Source: Pochonia chlamydosporia 170
Taxonomy: Eukaryota; Ascomycota; Sordariomycetes; Hypocreales; Clavicipitaceae
Direction: 5' to 3'
DNA: 64,000 nucleotides
Assembly: GCF_001653235.2 (NCBI RefSeq)
Contig: NC_035796.1
Span: forward strand, 2,728,001-2,792,000
The notes under the pieces are model-generated. The model ran no database searches. It worked only from the letters and a program-made list of their open reading frames with translations, and was not told where the DNA came from. The translations under genes were made by a program, and so were the position numbers. Each line of letters opens with the position of its first letter. Within the stretch, counting starts at the first letter, position 1. Shown piece by piece: positions 47,212 to 57,910 of this stretch.

Positions 47212-48823
47212 ACGCTTCATATACTTTTGAGAGTTTCCAGCCAATCCTGTTGAATATGGTTGGTGCGGAACGTTATACTCCCTATCTCGTGCCTCTTCAT
47301 TAGCGTTGGTCCTGGGTTGGCTGGTTATTTCTATTGAGGCAAATAAGGTTGACCCATTCCTTTCTCGTTACGGTGGGTTTTTAGATTCGCCAGAGTATAT
47401 ATTTGAACAAGTCTATATTGGGAGTTTTCTGTGTTTTGTGCAGCCTAATCTAAGTATTGTGACCAACTCAAAGCCACTTGGCTGGTGGCTTTGCCCTTGC
47501 CCCTGTGAGACTACGCACTACAACACCCGCTTGACCCTTCGACCAGATACAATACCATAGGTCTTAAACTAAATACTGGCATCCCGAAATGCCGTGAAGA
47601 TTAAAATTCTGTCATAAACGGAGTAGTTGTAGGGTAACCGCTACACATGCTCGGTAAATTCGCTTCGACCGAAGCACCCTCATAAGGGTAAGCAGCACTG
47701 CTAGGCGCGAACGAAAGGGTCATAACACTTGACAATTTCGCTAGCGATTGTTCGTTGAGGCTTTGTCTCAAAACCTGGGAGCTAATAGGTTTACCATAAT
47801 CGGAAGATTATTGTGTGGCTGCTAACAGACTCCCGGACCAACAATGCTCCCACAGGCGCCACTTCAAGCAAATGTAAACAACCCCTGACCTCAATAACCA
47901 AACACAATCACAGTAGATCTTCCTTAAGCAGATTCTTCTCTCAGTGTTAAGACTGATGTATGGACAACTTTCGCCAAGTTCAAGCACAACCATGAGCTCC
48001 TATCTTTGCTGGTTGTACACTGGACTACTTGTCTATCCACTCTTAGGCCAAGTATCACATTGGCACAGTACAGCTGCCAAGCTCATAGTAATACGCCAGT
48101 GTCTTTAAAAGCATTTAATAACCGGCCAACCATGTTCATGTGGAGACTAAGGTCTTTAGCCCAACGACCGACTAATAAATTCCACCACTCAAATCATATG
48201 AGCGCATGTTATGAGCAGCATTAAGCTGCCACTTATTCCCGATTACTATAGAATAGCTTGCTGGCAAGCGTATGATATATGCCAAGGCGCAATTGTGGGC
48301 TCAGCCTGGTTCGTTATCACATTCTGCTCCGTATGTAGCAACCGCCGAGCCGTGTGTCCAACATGTTACACAAGAAGAGTTTTTCAATTGGTTATGGAAA
48401 CAGTCGCATGTACAGTTCCAAAAGAGTAGGTGTTGGTACCAACAGAAATGGAGCACTTTGACGCAAGTCCGCGGATTCGGTCATGTAGAAGGCCCAAGCA
48501 GGCAGCACGGGGCCATATGGACTCCCAGCTTCGTCTAGTTAAAGATTATGGTGGCTTTTTGCTTTCCCCGTGTCCAGCATATGTCATGATCCGTCGTCCT
48601 TCATGACCCAGTACTGTATATGCAGCGCTGCACTTGCGACTTAGTTTACATCCGTTCTTCTGCCATTCTCCTGGGCTGTGTTCATGAAACCCCTTTGTCA
48701 AATCAGCCGTAATGTGCATCCCAACACAGTACTTGTCTTGGGCTTCCTTCTGGTAGTGAGTGAAAACCGGTGTTGTCATTGCGTTAACCCGTCCCCGCGC
48801 GTGATAGCATCACTAGCATTACG
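47212..48823. other. Intergenic region, doubtful small ORF
   Basis: No gene is supported over about 1.6 kb. A minus-strand ATG frame at 48546-48779 (77 codons, with VGMHITADLTKGFHEHSPGEW) has somewhat protein-like composition. It could be a fragment or small gene, but no family is recognised. Many short A/T-rich stretches are present. Confidence 0.4.
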
Positions 48824-50156
48824 ATGATGCGCGCGACTTTCAAGCATCGTATCTAATGGGCACATTTATCATTTCCAGTACTCCTTACTTATAGTATTCA
48901 CCGGTACGAAATGTTGGAGAGATCCAACATCATTGTTCTTTCAAGCGAAGCGAGCTCACGCGCCGGTGTATTCAGCGCATCGAATCCAGCAAGCTCTACG
49001 ATACGCTGATCTTGTCGGAAACGACCAGGGGCGAAATGGAAGTAGAGATAGTCCCCCTGAGCTATGCGTTGGCATTCCCTCGGTACAAAGAGATGGGATC
49101 TCATACCTGAAGGCGACCGTAGGCTCACTCCAACATGGACTATCGCCGAGAGAACGAGCTCGTCTTCACTTTGTCGTGTTAATAGCACACATAGACCAGC
49201 ACCGGCATCCCGAATATGGCCAACCTTGGCTCACCAAGATGGCTGATAAAGTTGCATCGTATCACGACGATCCCGATCGACTGGCTCTTGCGCAACAAAT
49301 GGAGGATAACAAAACACATGCGGTAAAGTCGAAGTTCGACTACGCAATTCTCATGGACGAATGCACAAAGAGCGGTGCGCCGTACATGCTGCTAGTTGAA
49401 GACGACGTTGTCTTCTTGCATGGATGGCGCCATCGAACAATGAAAGCCTTGGGAATAGCATCAGTGGAGTCGTGGGGGGCAGCCCACACAGACTGTAGGT
49501 TACGATGCTGTCAGATCGTTCAATTCATTAGTATGAAACTAATCAGGGTATCAGTCCTTTATTTGCGACTCTTCCATCATGAAGGTCTTCGAGGGTGGAA
49601 CGTCGAATCGTGGCGCAGATACCTTGGATGGTCCGTTGTCAGTACCACGAGTAGTTTATGCGCCTTGTTTTTGGCACGCCGATTTGTAACCTCAGCCCGA
49701 CGACATCTCACACGATCAGTTGTCCTACTTGTACCGTTTGTCTTCACTCCCCTCCTGATAATACTGTACTTCGCCGCGGGGGCCAACTGCGTACAGCCGC
49801 AGCCCGAGGGTGTGCACTTGATGCCCAAAAATGCATGCTGCGGCCAGGCCCTTGTTTTCCCTCAAACTACTGTCACCAAGGAGCTTCTGCCGCTTTTCGA
49901 GAAGAATCGATGGTCAGAGTCGCCTACTGACAGCTTCATCGAGGATTATGCAAATGCTAAAGGAGGACTGCGATGGGGACTGACGCCCGTGGTTGTGCAA
50001 CATGTTGGAAGCACGAGTACCTACAATACGGATGAACGGCTGTATGGGAATATGACCCCGAGTGATATTTGGAACTACAAGTTCGAGGAAAATGCACCGT
50101 CTAGTTTAGCTGAGGAGCATTTGCGGCTGTATGGGCCAGTTATGACGAATGATTAG
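48824..50156 (+). CDS. PGAP4-like glycosyltransferase (GPI side-chain type)
   Basis: There are three exons, 48824-48848, 48895-49498 and 49547-50156. Introns are 46, 48 bp (phases 1, 2), and the product is 412 residues. The N-terminal DPTSLFFQAKRAHAPVYSAHR and ELCVGIPSVQR segments fit fungal relatives of PGAP4/TMEM246. PYMLLVEDDVVFLHGW carries the E-D-D metal/donor-binding motif of the glycosyltransferase fold. As in PGAP4, a pair of membrane helices (about residues 235-295) interrupts the domain before the PEGVHLMPKNACCGQALVFP block. PGAP4 adds GalNAc to GPI glycans in the animal Golgi. The role in fungi is inferred, perhaps GPI or wall-glycan modification. The expected N-terminal anchor helix is absent, so an upstream exon may be missing. 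The 48-bp intron has no in-frame stop, so it could be retained. Confidence 0.78.
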
Positions 50157-50601
50157 CATGGTTACGGTAGGTTGGGGTCAAGAACAGCGGAAGGTAATAA
50201 ATCTGATTAGTATTTCATGGAGACCCCGAGTTTGATACCTTTGTCTGTATGTTCTGATGAAATGTAGTTGCCCTAAGAGCTTTAGCAGAACACATCTGTG
50301 GGCTATGTCGGGGATCTGAACCCTGGTCATTTTACCAACTCACCACTGATTGTGGAATGGCTTATCGAATTCTAACCCTGGATGGTCATTAAAATGCCAA
50401 TCTCCAGCGATGGTTAGGTTCAATTGTTGCCTGGTTGATTGTGACGCTACAGGACGCCACCCGCAGCCATTCGTCATCTTCTATCAACCCTCATCATTCC
50501 TACATAGCGTCACAGCACAACAAACTTGCATCCACCAACTGTCAGTAAATTGTCGTGTTCTCAGGCTTGGCTCATCACAATATGTACAGACACTTTTAAT
50601 A
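50157..50601. other. Intergenic region with tRNA-like relic
   Basis: The promoter region of the next gene holds the tRNA-like fragment described separately at 50312-50345. Confidence 0.45.
50312..50345 (-). other. tRNA-like fragment: box A and box B without anticodon arm
   Basis: On the minus strand, TGGTGAGTTGG (50335-50345) resembles a tRNA D-arm/box A, and GGTTCAGATCC (50312-50322) resembles a T-loop/box B with one mismatch. Only 12 bases separate them, too few for an anticodon arm, so this is not a working tRNA. It may be the remnant of a tRNA or of a tRNA-derived short interspersed element, or chance. Confidence 0.35.
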
Positions 50602-51813
50602 ATGACAGCTATGCCGCCACATCTTCAAATATTCTCACCCGGCCCAACGACAGCCGAGCTTGGGACTTTCGATGTATTCCCCGCGCTTCCACCTGAGCTG
50701 CGCATAAAAATATGGCATCATGTGCTACGTCACCCTCGATTGATCAAAGTGCGCATTCGTAACCGGCTATTAATGGACGGTCTTCTCGCTCGACAGGGAG
50801 ATTGGGGTCCAGGAAAGATGCCAGAAAAAAGACCAAGCACCCATGAGTGCGAAGACTACGGTATAGTGATTCAAGGCTACGGCACAATTAGCAAATTATT
50901 CCGAGTTAGCAAAGAATCTCGTGATGCAGCACTATCGTTCTATCGAGTGCACATTCCCTGCTGGATGGTCAAGGGCAAGACAAAAAGCGAGGACATGAAA
51001 CCCAGCTTCTTCTACTTCAACCCTGAATTTGATCATCTCTTCCTAAGCACAGACACAGGCCAAGTGCCTGATTTTCTTCACGACCTAAAGACTCTTCATG
51101 ATCCTCTACAGATAGGGCTTTTGAATCTTGCCGTCGACTCAAACATGTTGAGCGGCCCCGGTGGCATCTGCAACATCGACCTCTCGTCTCTGCCGCAGCC
51201 ACACCTTGAAAGTTACACCGAGACGTTGGCGCAGCTCCGCGAGGTACTTTTCGTCCAACTTCAACGGGTTGGTCGTTATGTCATTGGCTATTACACTGGG
51301 GAGCCAGCGTCGCAAAATCAGATTAACTCCTCTCTGCCTGTTACTACAATGTCACCTAGCTTTGACCGTATATCCCCAGACCCTCGACAAGTAGAAGAAG
51401 ACTTGGCAAAAACCTTCCTGCACGGTGATCCACGAGAGATGATTTGCACCTGGGGCCGCTACTTCTATAACGCTTTCGGTGGCCGAGTAATTCCCAGCAC
51501 TGATTACAGGGTCTTACTCGGTTTTGAGCCTCTAGCCTTCGACATATACACCCTCGAAGACGGGAAAGATAGTTTGCAGCAACAAAGGGAGCGCTGGTTA
51601 AGTGAGCTCACCATATACGGTCCTGCTGAAAAGTCAGCTAGCGAGGCGTTAATAGAGTCAACACCATCTGCATTTGGATTTTGGCTGTTTGATGTCCACG
51701 CATTTGGTGCACTCCCTGAACACCCTAATCATGAATTGGAAAGGAGAAGGCCGGGCAGGTGGGACTTAAGCCAGCACCGGCCGGAACTTTGCTTGCAGTA
51801 TTTCCAATTATAA
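50602..51813 (+). CDS. 2EXR-domain protein
   Basis: This is a single exon of 403 residues from the ATG at 50602 (AATAATGACA context). The frame is open for 84 codons upstream, but without protein-like character. A second ATG three codons in (50611) is equally possible. The N-terminal core FDVFPALPPELRIKIWHHVLRHPRLIKVRI is the defining 2EXR pattern (F-x-x-FPxLPxELRxxIW), an F-box-like motif. It is followed by ISKLFRVSKESRDAALSFYRVHIP and FYFNPEFDHLFLS, the usual second half of the domain. The remainder (GYYTGEPASQNQ, FDRISPDPRQVEEDL, YYNAFGG-type segments) is lineage-specific. 2EXR proteins are numerous in Pezizomycotina and their function is unknown; a ubiquitin-ligase adaptor role is only an analogy. 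No targeting signal is seen. Confidence 0.85.
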   Translation: MTAMPPHLQIFSPGPTTAELGTFDVFPALPPELRIKIWHHVLRHPRLIKVRIRNRLLMDGLLARQGDWGPGKMPEKRPSTHECEDYGIVIQGYGTISKLFRVSKESRDAALSFYRVHIPCWMVKGKTKSEDMKPSFFYFNPEFDHLFLSTDTGQVPDFLHDLKTLHDPLQIGLLNLAVDSNMLSGPGGICNIDLSSLPQPHLESYTETLAQLREVLFVQLQRVGRYVIGYYTGEPASQNQINSSLPVTTMSPSFDRISPDPRQVEEDLAKTFLHGDPREMICTWGRYFYNAFGGRVIPSTDYRVLLGFEPLAFDIYTLEDGKDSLQQQRERWLSELTIYGPAEKSASEALIESTPSAFGFWLFDVHAFGALPEHPNHELERRRPGRWDLSQHRPELCLQYFQL

Positions 51814-52020
51814 ATGTCAATATTATTCATTGAAGTCTTACGATGTATTCCCGATGTAGTGCTTCGATATTGCACACTGAGTCATATCCAGCTGTCAAAG
51901 GGTTGAAAATGGATTGAAAACAATACTATCAAGTCTATCGAGCATTCTACGTGGCCAATCTCATACGTTTATCTCCAATATTGTACCCATCTGTCCTTGT
52001 GGGCTGAGATTTCCCACACG

Positions 52021-52944
52021 TCAAACAACACCAGCCTTCTTCTCTCGCGGTTCTGCCTCACCACGAATACACCTCGCAGGGTGCCACGCCCCGAAAAGCA
52101 GGACAGCAAGGGCAACTGGTGCAAACTCAAGACAAGCAAAATAAACCTCATGAACTTGTAGTGAACCCCAAAGACCCTGCGCTGCCTCCGCCAATCGAAA
52201 CACAGTACGAAGGTAGATCAGCGCTGTTGAGACGGCAAAGATACCAATGAAGAGACGTAATCCAGTATCAGAAATGACTCTCCAGGCTCGAAAGATAAAC
52301 AAGCCACATATGGCAACAAATGCGGTCATTGCAAAGACTTGATATGCAAGTCCTGCAAGCAGCACGTTGCCTGCGGCTGTTGGATCCTGTCTCGCAGCTG
52401 ATTTTCTGCCCACTAATGCCGCACCAGTCACTTGGACAACAGTAGCAATGGCATCGGATGTAATAAAGAACCAGAGAATTGCTTTCGGTGCGAAAGGTGA
52501 GTGCTTTTCCCCAAGTTTTTTGATCATGATTGACAAGATGGTGTATATCCCTGCTGCCATGAGCACGGGAGCTGTAACAATAAAGAAGTAGTTGATGATA
52601 TAGTATATGAGGTGGTATGGGTCCTTCTTGGCGGATAGACTTCTGGCGATGTAGCCGACTACTTCGAACCCGAGACCGACAGAGAAGGGGATAAACCACC
52701 AGCTACGGTAACGGATAGTTTGGCCGAGGTGAAAGATGAACGAAAGGAAGAACCAAACTACTGCGACCATGGCTAGGGCGAATGATGGGGTGTACCCATA
52801 GATGATGATGGGTGTGTCCATGTCTCCATCGGGATTGGGAAAATTGGGATCTCGATAGCCCTGAACTTCAGGTTCTGGGTGTGTTAGCGTCATGTCGGCC
52901 TGGTTTTGGGGGTTGAACTCACGATCGTTCGATGTCTGTGACAT
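52021..52944 (-). CDS. RTA1-family lipid-translocating exporter-like protein
   Basis: This is a single exon of 307 residues starting at the ATG at 52944. After a polar N-terminus, seven hydrophobic segments follow, beginning PSFALAMVAVVWFFLSFIFHLGQTI. Family motifs are visible: GLGFEVVGYIARSL, YHLIYYIINYFFIVTAPVLMAAGIY, ILWFFITSDAIATVVQVTGAAL, GLAYQVFAMTAFVAICGLFIFR, IYLRTVFRLAEAAQG and the end LFGAWHPARCIRGE. Fungal RTA1/RSB1 proteins are plasma-membrane seven-helix proteins linked to resistance to 7-aminocholesterol and to sphingoid-base export. The real substrate and mechanism of this member are not known. Convergent with the 2EXR gene 207 bp away. Confidence 0.93.
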   Translation of the reverse strand: MSQTSNDREFNPQNQADMTLTHPEPEVQGYRDPNFPNPDGDMDTPIIIYGYTPSFALAMVAVVWFFLSFIFHLGQTIRYRSWWFIPFSVGLGFEVVGYIARSLSAKKDPYHLIYYIINYFFIVTAPVLMAAGIYTILSIMIKKLGEKHSPFAPKAILWFFITSDAIATVVQVTGAALVGRKSAARQDPTAAGNVLLAGLAYQVFAMTAFVAICGLFIFRAWRVISDTGLRLFIGIFAVSTALIYLRTVFRLAEAAQGLWGSLQVHEVYFACLEFAPVALAVLLFGAWHPARCIRGEAEPREKKAGVV

Positions 52945-54150
52945 TGTGGATAGAATGCCTTTGCAGTATGTATTGGAGTCAAGGGGGTGAGGTTGTTGTT
53001 GTGAGTGCTGAAAACATTCACTGAGAAGATTCTAACGTCGCCATCGCGCAGTTTTATAATTCAGCAGCGCGCAAAATGGAAGACACAAAGGAGCCGTAAC
53101 AGATACGGTCGCGCAAGCTGCGCCTCTGGCGACAGATAATTCATTTCGTCAGCTAACCAATGATTGACTACAAAAAGCTGACGGATTTACTCTGCGAGGT
53201 ATGCAATAGCGCGCGTAGTCAGTGTGAAATGCGCGCTGTGATGAGACAAAGAAAGAAGCGCAAAATATGGCCATTTCCTGACTTACAGGATTCTACAATC
53301 AGTCCCTAGTGAGATCTATCATGTCAAGCTAGCCGGTTTGAGACAGAATGTGCGCGAGAGTTTGATGCGTAGCTTATACGGAATACGGGCATTGGGCTGG
53401 TTGGTCTCAGCCACATTGTCAAATCTGATCGTTGACACGCGGCTTCAGAGCAAGCCAAGTTATTTTTAATGGCTAAGGGCTATTCGGGCTAAAAGTTGAT
53501 GCTACATACTATCAATTGTTGATGTCAGTCTATTGATTTGCCCAAGTTTATCGCAATTGGTGGCCCAGTCGCTGAGGCTTTTTGGCAGTATGCTAAGTAC
53601 TTTACTGCCATTGATCACAAGCCACGGCGATAGAATATGCCACACAGACGTGTTTTAGGCGAAAAGCATCTCATCGGTGGAAAATATGATGTTTGCAGGC
53701 AGCAAATAGGACTGTTTCCTCAATGTTGATCATTGGGTCTGTAGCAAAGGTAAAAAGTGTTTGCCCACCTCCAAGAATTCACTGGCACATCTCCATATGG
53801 CTTGATACGCAACTCGATACGCAGTCAAATACCTTTGACTGGTCAATTCAAATACTTTTGACCCTCACCGTAGTTCGGTGGGTTTCTCGAAATGATCTTA
53901 CCAGGTCCCCATGTATCATGCGACAGGACATTAAGACCGCAAATTGTCTTGCAGATTGGTATTCTTTACATCTATTGAGCCGGCACTGTGGAAATAAACT
54001 GTCTGGTAGAGTAGAGTTCGTTCTCCAGGCGGCAATCTCGCACTAAGTGCGTCAATTCCAGCTCATCAGTCGCCTACTTCGTGTTGGTTGGATACTTCCA
54101 AGTCGCTTGTTGTGACATCAGCCTCGGAAGCAACTCAACTGCTTGAGATG
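52945..54150. other. Intergenic region
   Basis: The left part is the promoter of the RTA1 gene. GCGCGC-type motifs recur near 53040-53260. A 117-codon open frame (53693-54046) is not protein-like. Nothing else is evident. Confidence 0.45.
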
Positions 54151-55013
54151 TCACAGATGAGCCACATCAGTACGCCATCCCCGGCCATTTGGCTTCATAC
54201 CAGCCCGCTCACATATCAATATTGCTAGCTGACGAACGGCATTTACTTCCTGTACCGTCGCCCCGTGGTTGATAGCGCCGCGCATGTGATTTAGGACAAT
54301 ATCTTGGACCTTCCAGTCTCGTCAGCATGATAACAATGACGCGTATTTTGCTTATCTGCAAACGGCTGCAGCAGATCAAGAAACGTACATCAGTCGCTAT
54401 TCCGCCGGAAAACGTAACAAACATGGTCTCCCTTGCCGAGAGCACACTTGTGTTGCCGAGAAAGAAACTGTACATTAATCGCGCGGATGCACCTAAGTCT
54501 GGCGTTCCGCATGAATCCATCACCTTCATAAGTGAAGCAGACTTGTTGCCATAGACTGTATCGAAGAACTTCTCTCCACGGGCAAACACATCCGACGCGG
54601 CAGTTTTGGTAAAGTCCATCGTCCGAGCCGTCTCGTGGCTCGACTCATGGAGAAGCTCGGGCGGAGTTTTCGGTTTAAGTGCCAAGAGAGCTCTTATCGA
54701 CTGAATGCAGTGAGATTTTCATATACGATAGCTACGATATTACGCTTGTAGAGATACTGCTTACTTTTGGCATCCCAGATACAGGAATCACCTTTATGAG
54801 CGCTTCGCGAAGTCGCTCTGCAACCCTCTGCTGAGCAGCTGTATCGGGTTCTCCCTCAATGGCATATTTAAACAATTCGGCCACTTCATTGGGACAGTTG
54901 AGTGCGCATAGGACGGCTGCGCTGATGACATACCACGAGCCTTGGGGTAATGCTGGGTGGTGCTTCAACTCGTCAACGAACTGGGCCGTCAAAATGGGCT
55001 GTTGCGCAGGCAT
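54151..55013 (-). CDS. Carboxymuconolactone decarboxylase/AhpD-like protein
   Basis: There are three exons, 55013-54765, 54700-54389 and 54309-54151. Introns are 64, 79 bp, both phase 0, and the product is 239 residues. The first part is helical (SWYVISAAVLCALNCPNEVAELFKYAIEG). The second has ARTMDFTKTAASDVFARGEKFFDTVYGN, then SARETMFVTFSGGIATD. The last exon has VQDIVLNHMRGAINHGATVQEVNAVRQLAILICERAG. The NHxxGAxNxGATxxEV pattern, following an all-helical layout, is characteristic of the CMD fold used by carboxymuconolactone decarboxylases and AhpD-like peroxidase partners. The CxxC pair of redox-active AhpD is absent, so thiol chemistry of that sort is unlikely. Fungal homologues of this length are often annotated only by fold. 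Role unknown. No targeting signal seen. Confidence 0.82.
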
Positions 55014-55775
55014 CTTGTTTTATTGTGTAAAGTGTGAGCCAAGACGTCTATTTCAGGTTGTCAATGCTTTCGCATCAAGCGAGAGAGAGATGCTTCAAAC
55101 AAAGAGCCTGATTGATCTTATATGTAATGCCAAAATTTTGCCGAGGCTCTTCGCACGCCTTTTCGACGGCATTGTTCGGCTGGTTCAGCTGCAGGGTAGA
55201 TCGCTACGCCACCATTATTTTCCTATGACTCTACATCGCCGGTGATACTTTAGACGCCTCCCATGTCGTAAAGTGCCGACGGGAATATTGAAGATTGCTG
55301 CATCTCTCAGTTCGTCTGGCGCGTTTGTGTGAGTCAATTTGATGTATTCTGCTGGCTGCACGTGAAGGGGTTGCTGCAAGCAACGAAGGACGATGAGAAA
55401 CTGCAATCCTTCATACCCAAATCTGATGGCTCCAATAAACCACGAGCATGATTAATAGTTTACTATTTTTGCCCAACAGGGACCCAATTCAATTGACGGT
55501 TTGCTGCCCTTGGGCTGTGTTACACACCGCTTGCACGGCGTGCTAAGTGAACGAAGGTTTGGGTTCGCAAAAAAGTCAATTTGTGGATTTTTGAACGATC
55601 AGTGGTTTTAGTGGGTCGTCAACATCTGAGCCTTCACTGGACTTGACATCTTTAGTAAAGTTGCAACATTCATCCCTCAACGGCTCGAGGGCGTTTTACC
55701 ACCGTTGGCACGCTTTTCCGCAAGAGTCTTGCCAGGAACATCACATCCGGTCAACAAATCATCCAAACCGTCGCC
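55014..55775. other. Divergent promoter region
   Basis: This region separates the minus-strand CMD-like gene from the plus-strand helicase. No gene is supported. Short open frames on both strands overlap the helicase start in wrong frames. Confidence 0.45.
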
Positions 55776-57494
55776 ATGAGCGACAGACAGGGCGGACATC
55801 GCCAGAGCCATGGCCGTGGCCGTGGCCAGGGTGGTGGGCGTGGTCGAGGACGAGGACGTGGACGTGGACAGCATCGCGGTGGCAAGCAAGTTTTCGAAAG
55901 AAGCTCGGCGCAGAGGCATCATGACACTCCTACTGATACCCCTTCACCGATGGATGTGGATGAGACGCCTCCGCCGACATTTGACTCAAAACCGCCTCTG
56001 ACCGAAGCTGTACCTCTCGACACTCCGCGATTTGCTGATCTTGATGCGCAGCACCTTCATCCCTCACTCACCCAAGCCATCACGGAAGATCTCAAATTCG
56101 ACCACATGATGCCAGTTCAGGCCGCAACTCTATGGGAACTCTTACCCCCTAACCGTCACGACTGTCTTGTCCAAGCCAGGACCGGCACAGGCAAAACTGT
56201 TGCTTTCTTACTGCCCGCCCTTCAGAACATGATCACCAAAAAGCAACCCGGAACCTCAACCATCTCCCTCCTGGTTATTTCACCAACCCGTGAGCTGGCA
56301 TTACAGATTGCACAGGAAGCCACATCTCTACTGCAGAGGCTACCAAAGTATCGCGTGTGTACCGCCATCGGCGGCACCAACAAGGACCGAGAAGAAAAGC
56401 AAATTCTTAACAAGTGCGATGTTCTCATTGCCACGCCGGGACGACTCATCGATCACATGTCCAATGAAGATGTCCTCTGGGCTTTCAGACAATTAGACAC
56501 GCTTGTACTAGATGAAGCTGATAGGCTGTTGGACATGGGTTTTATGCCCGCATTGCGAGAAATTGTCAGCAAATTACCCGACAAGCAGGAGGTCAACCGA
56601 CAAGGCATGCTATTCTCAGCTACTATTGCCGCCCACGTCAACAAAGTAGCTGGTCTGGTCCTCTCGCCAGGATACAAATTCATCTCTACAATCCCAGAAG
56701 GCGAAGCAAACACGCACGAACGCGTGCCTCAAGTTCTCATCAAGGTGCCCACCTTCTCATCCGTCGCCGCAGGCATGGTCGGCGCCATAAGAGAAGAGGC
56801 CCGTAAACACGAAAACTTCAAGGCCATTGTCTTTGCCCCCACCGCTGCTCAGGCCGGATTCTACGGACATGTCCTTTCTATGATCCCTGGACTACCACCC
56901 GTGTCTACGCTTCACAGCCGAATGACGCAGAATAAACGAACCAAGATCACGAATGATTACCGTGACGCGTCTACAGCTATCTTGGCAGCTACTGATGTCA
57001 TCGCAAGAGGCATGGACTTTCCCGGTGTGACAACAGTCTTCCAAATTGGTATTCCGTCAGAAAAGCAAAGCTACATCCACCGCCTGGGCCGTACGGCGCG
57101 CGCCAACGCCGAAGGACGCGGTATTTTCCTCATTTGCGAGGCTGAATCCTTCTTCCCGCAGTGGACTCTGAAGCAAATCACCTTTATTCCCCATGAGGCG
57201 GATATATCGGCGGCCGACGAGGTTGAGCACATTCTAGAGACAATTGACGAGGAGGAAAAGGGACAGATTTACAAGGCGTGGTTGGGCTACTACAACAATC
57301 ATATGAAGGGGCTGCGGTGGGATAAGACGGAGCTTGTGCGACAGGCTAATATATTTGCGCGTGATGGGCTTGGGACGCCAGAGACGCCTGCTATCCAGAA
57401 AAGTACGGTTGGTAAGATGGGGTTGAGGGGGACCAAGGGGCTGAATGTTGTGCCTGACAAGCCTAGAGGGAGAGCAGCCAGGGGCGGGCGATAG
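55776..57494 (+). CDS. DEAD-box RNA helicase, Mss116/CYT-19-like
   Basis: This is a single exon of 572 residues starting at the ATG at 55776. Residues about 10-36 form an RGG/GRG tract, an RNA-binding low-complexity tail placed at the N-terminus. The helicase core has all classic motifs: a Q-motif region (MMPVQAATLWELL), I ARTGTGKT (about 134-141), Ia PTRELA (170-175), GG, Ib TPGR, II DEAD (246-249), III SAT (281-283), IV IVFAPT, V ATDVIARGMD and VI HRLGRTAR (435-442). The C-terminal extension KGQIYKAWLGYYNNHMKGLRWD resembles that of the Mss116/CYT-19 group, which acts as an RNA chaperone for mitochondrial introns and translation. A convincing mitochondrial presequence is not obvious because the RGG tract starts at once, so location is uncertain. 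Another DEAD-box subfamily is possible but less likely. Confidence 0.9.
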   Translation: MSDRQGGHRQSHGRGRGQGGGRGRGRGRGRGQHRGGKQVFERSSAQRHHDTPTDTPSPMDVDETPPPTFDSKPPLTEAVPLDTPRFADLDAQHLHPSLTQAITEDLKFDHMMPVQAATLWELLPPNRHDCLVQARTGTGKTVAFLLPALQNMITKKQPGTSTISLLVISPTRELALQIAQEATSLLQRLPKYRVCTAIGGTNKDREEKQILNKCDVLIATPGRLIDHMSNEDVLWAFRQLDTLVLDEADRLLDMGFMPALREIVSKLPDKQEVNRQGMLFSATIAAHVNKVAGLVLSPGYKFISTIPEGEANTHERVPQVLIKVPTFSSVAAGMVGAIREEARKHENFKAIVFAPTAAQAGFYGHVLSMIPGLPPVSTLHSRMTQNKRTKITNDYRDASTAILAATDVIARGMDFPGVTTVFQIGIPSEKQSYIHRLGRTARANAEGRGIFLICEAESFFPQWTLKQITFIPHEADISAADEVEHILETIDEEEKGQIYKAWLGYYNNHMKGLRWDKTELVRQANIFARDGLGTPETPAIQKSTVGKMGLRGTKGLNVVPDKPRGRAARGGR

Positions 57495-57910
57495 GTTTGA
57501 CACATCTGGTCATGGGGTATAGGCACTGCAACGGAGTTGGGTAGAGGTAAAAGTTTGACATTACATGTAATGCACGGAAATTCGGGAAGCGATTCCAGGA
57601 ACAGCTTGACTACAACACAGGTCATTTGGGGAGGGCGATTCTAGCATTTCACTGTGGGAGGAGGAATAGTCCAACAGCTTCTTAACTGTTCGTCATTTAT
57701 GCTTAGATCAAATGGTATTAGAGATGTGATAGTCTGTTTTTCATATCTTCATATCCCCCACTGTAATATCCAGAACGCCTACGAGCGGGCCTCCTGTTTC
57801 TATGCATCGCGGGAAAGCAGGGAAGAACGCGAAAAAAAAAAAAGAAGAAGCCGTTCACTCGTTGAGCCGGTTGACCGGCTTCGCATGCTAATCATAAGCC
57901 CGAACCCTCC
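57495..57910. other. Convergent spacer
   Basis: This spacer lies between the 3' ends of the helicase and the minus-strand membrane-protein gene. It holds a 12-base A run at 57832-57843 followed by a GAAGAAG run, and no gene. Confidence 0.5.
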
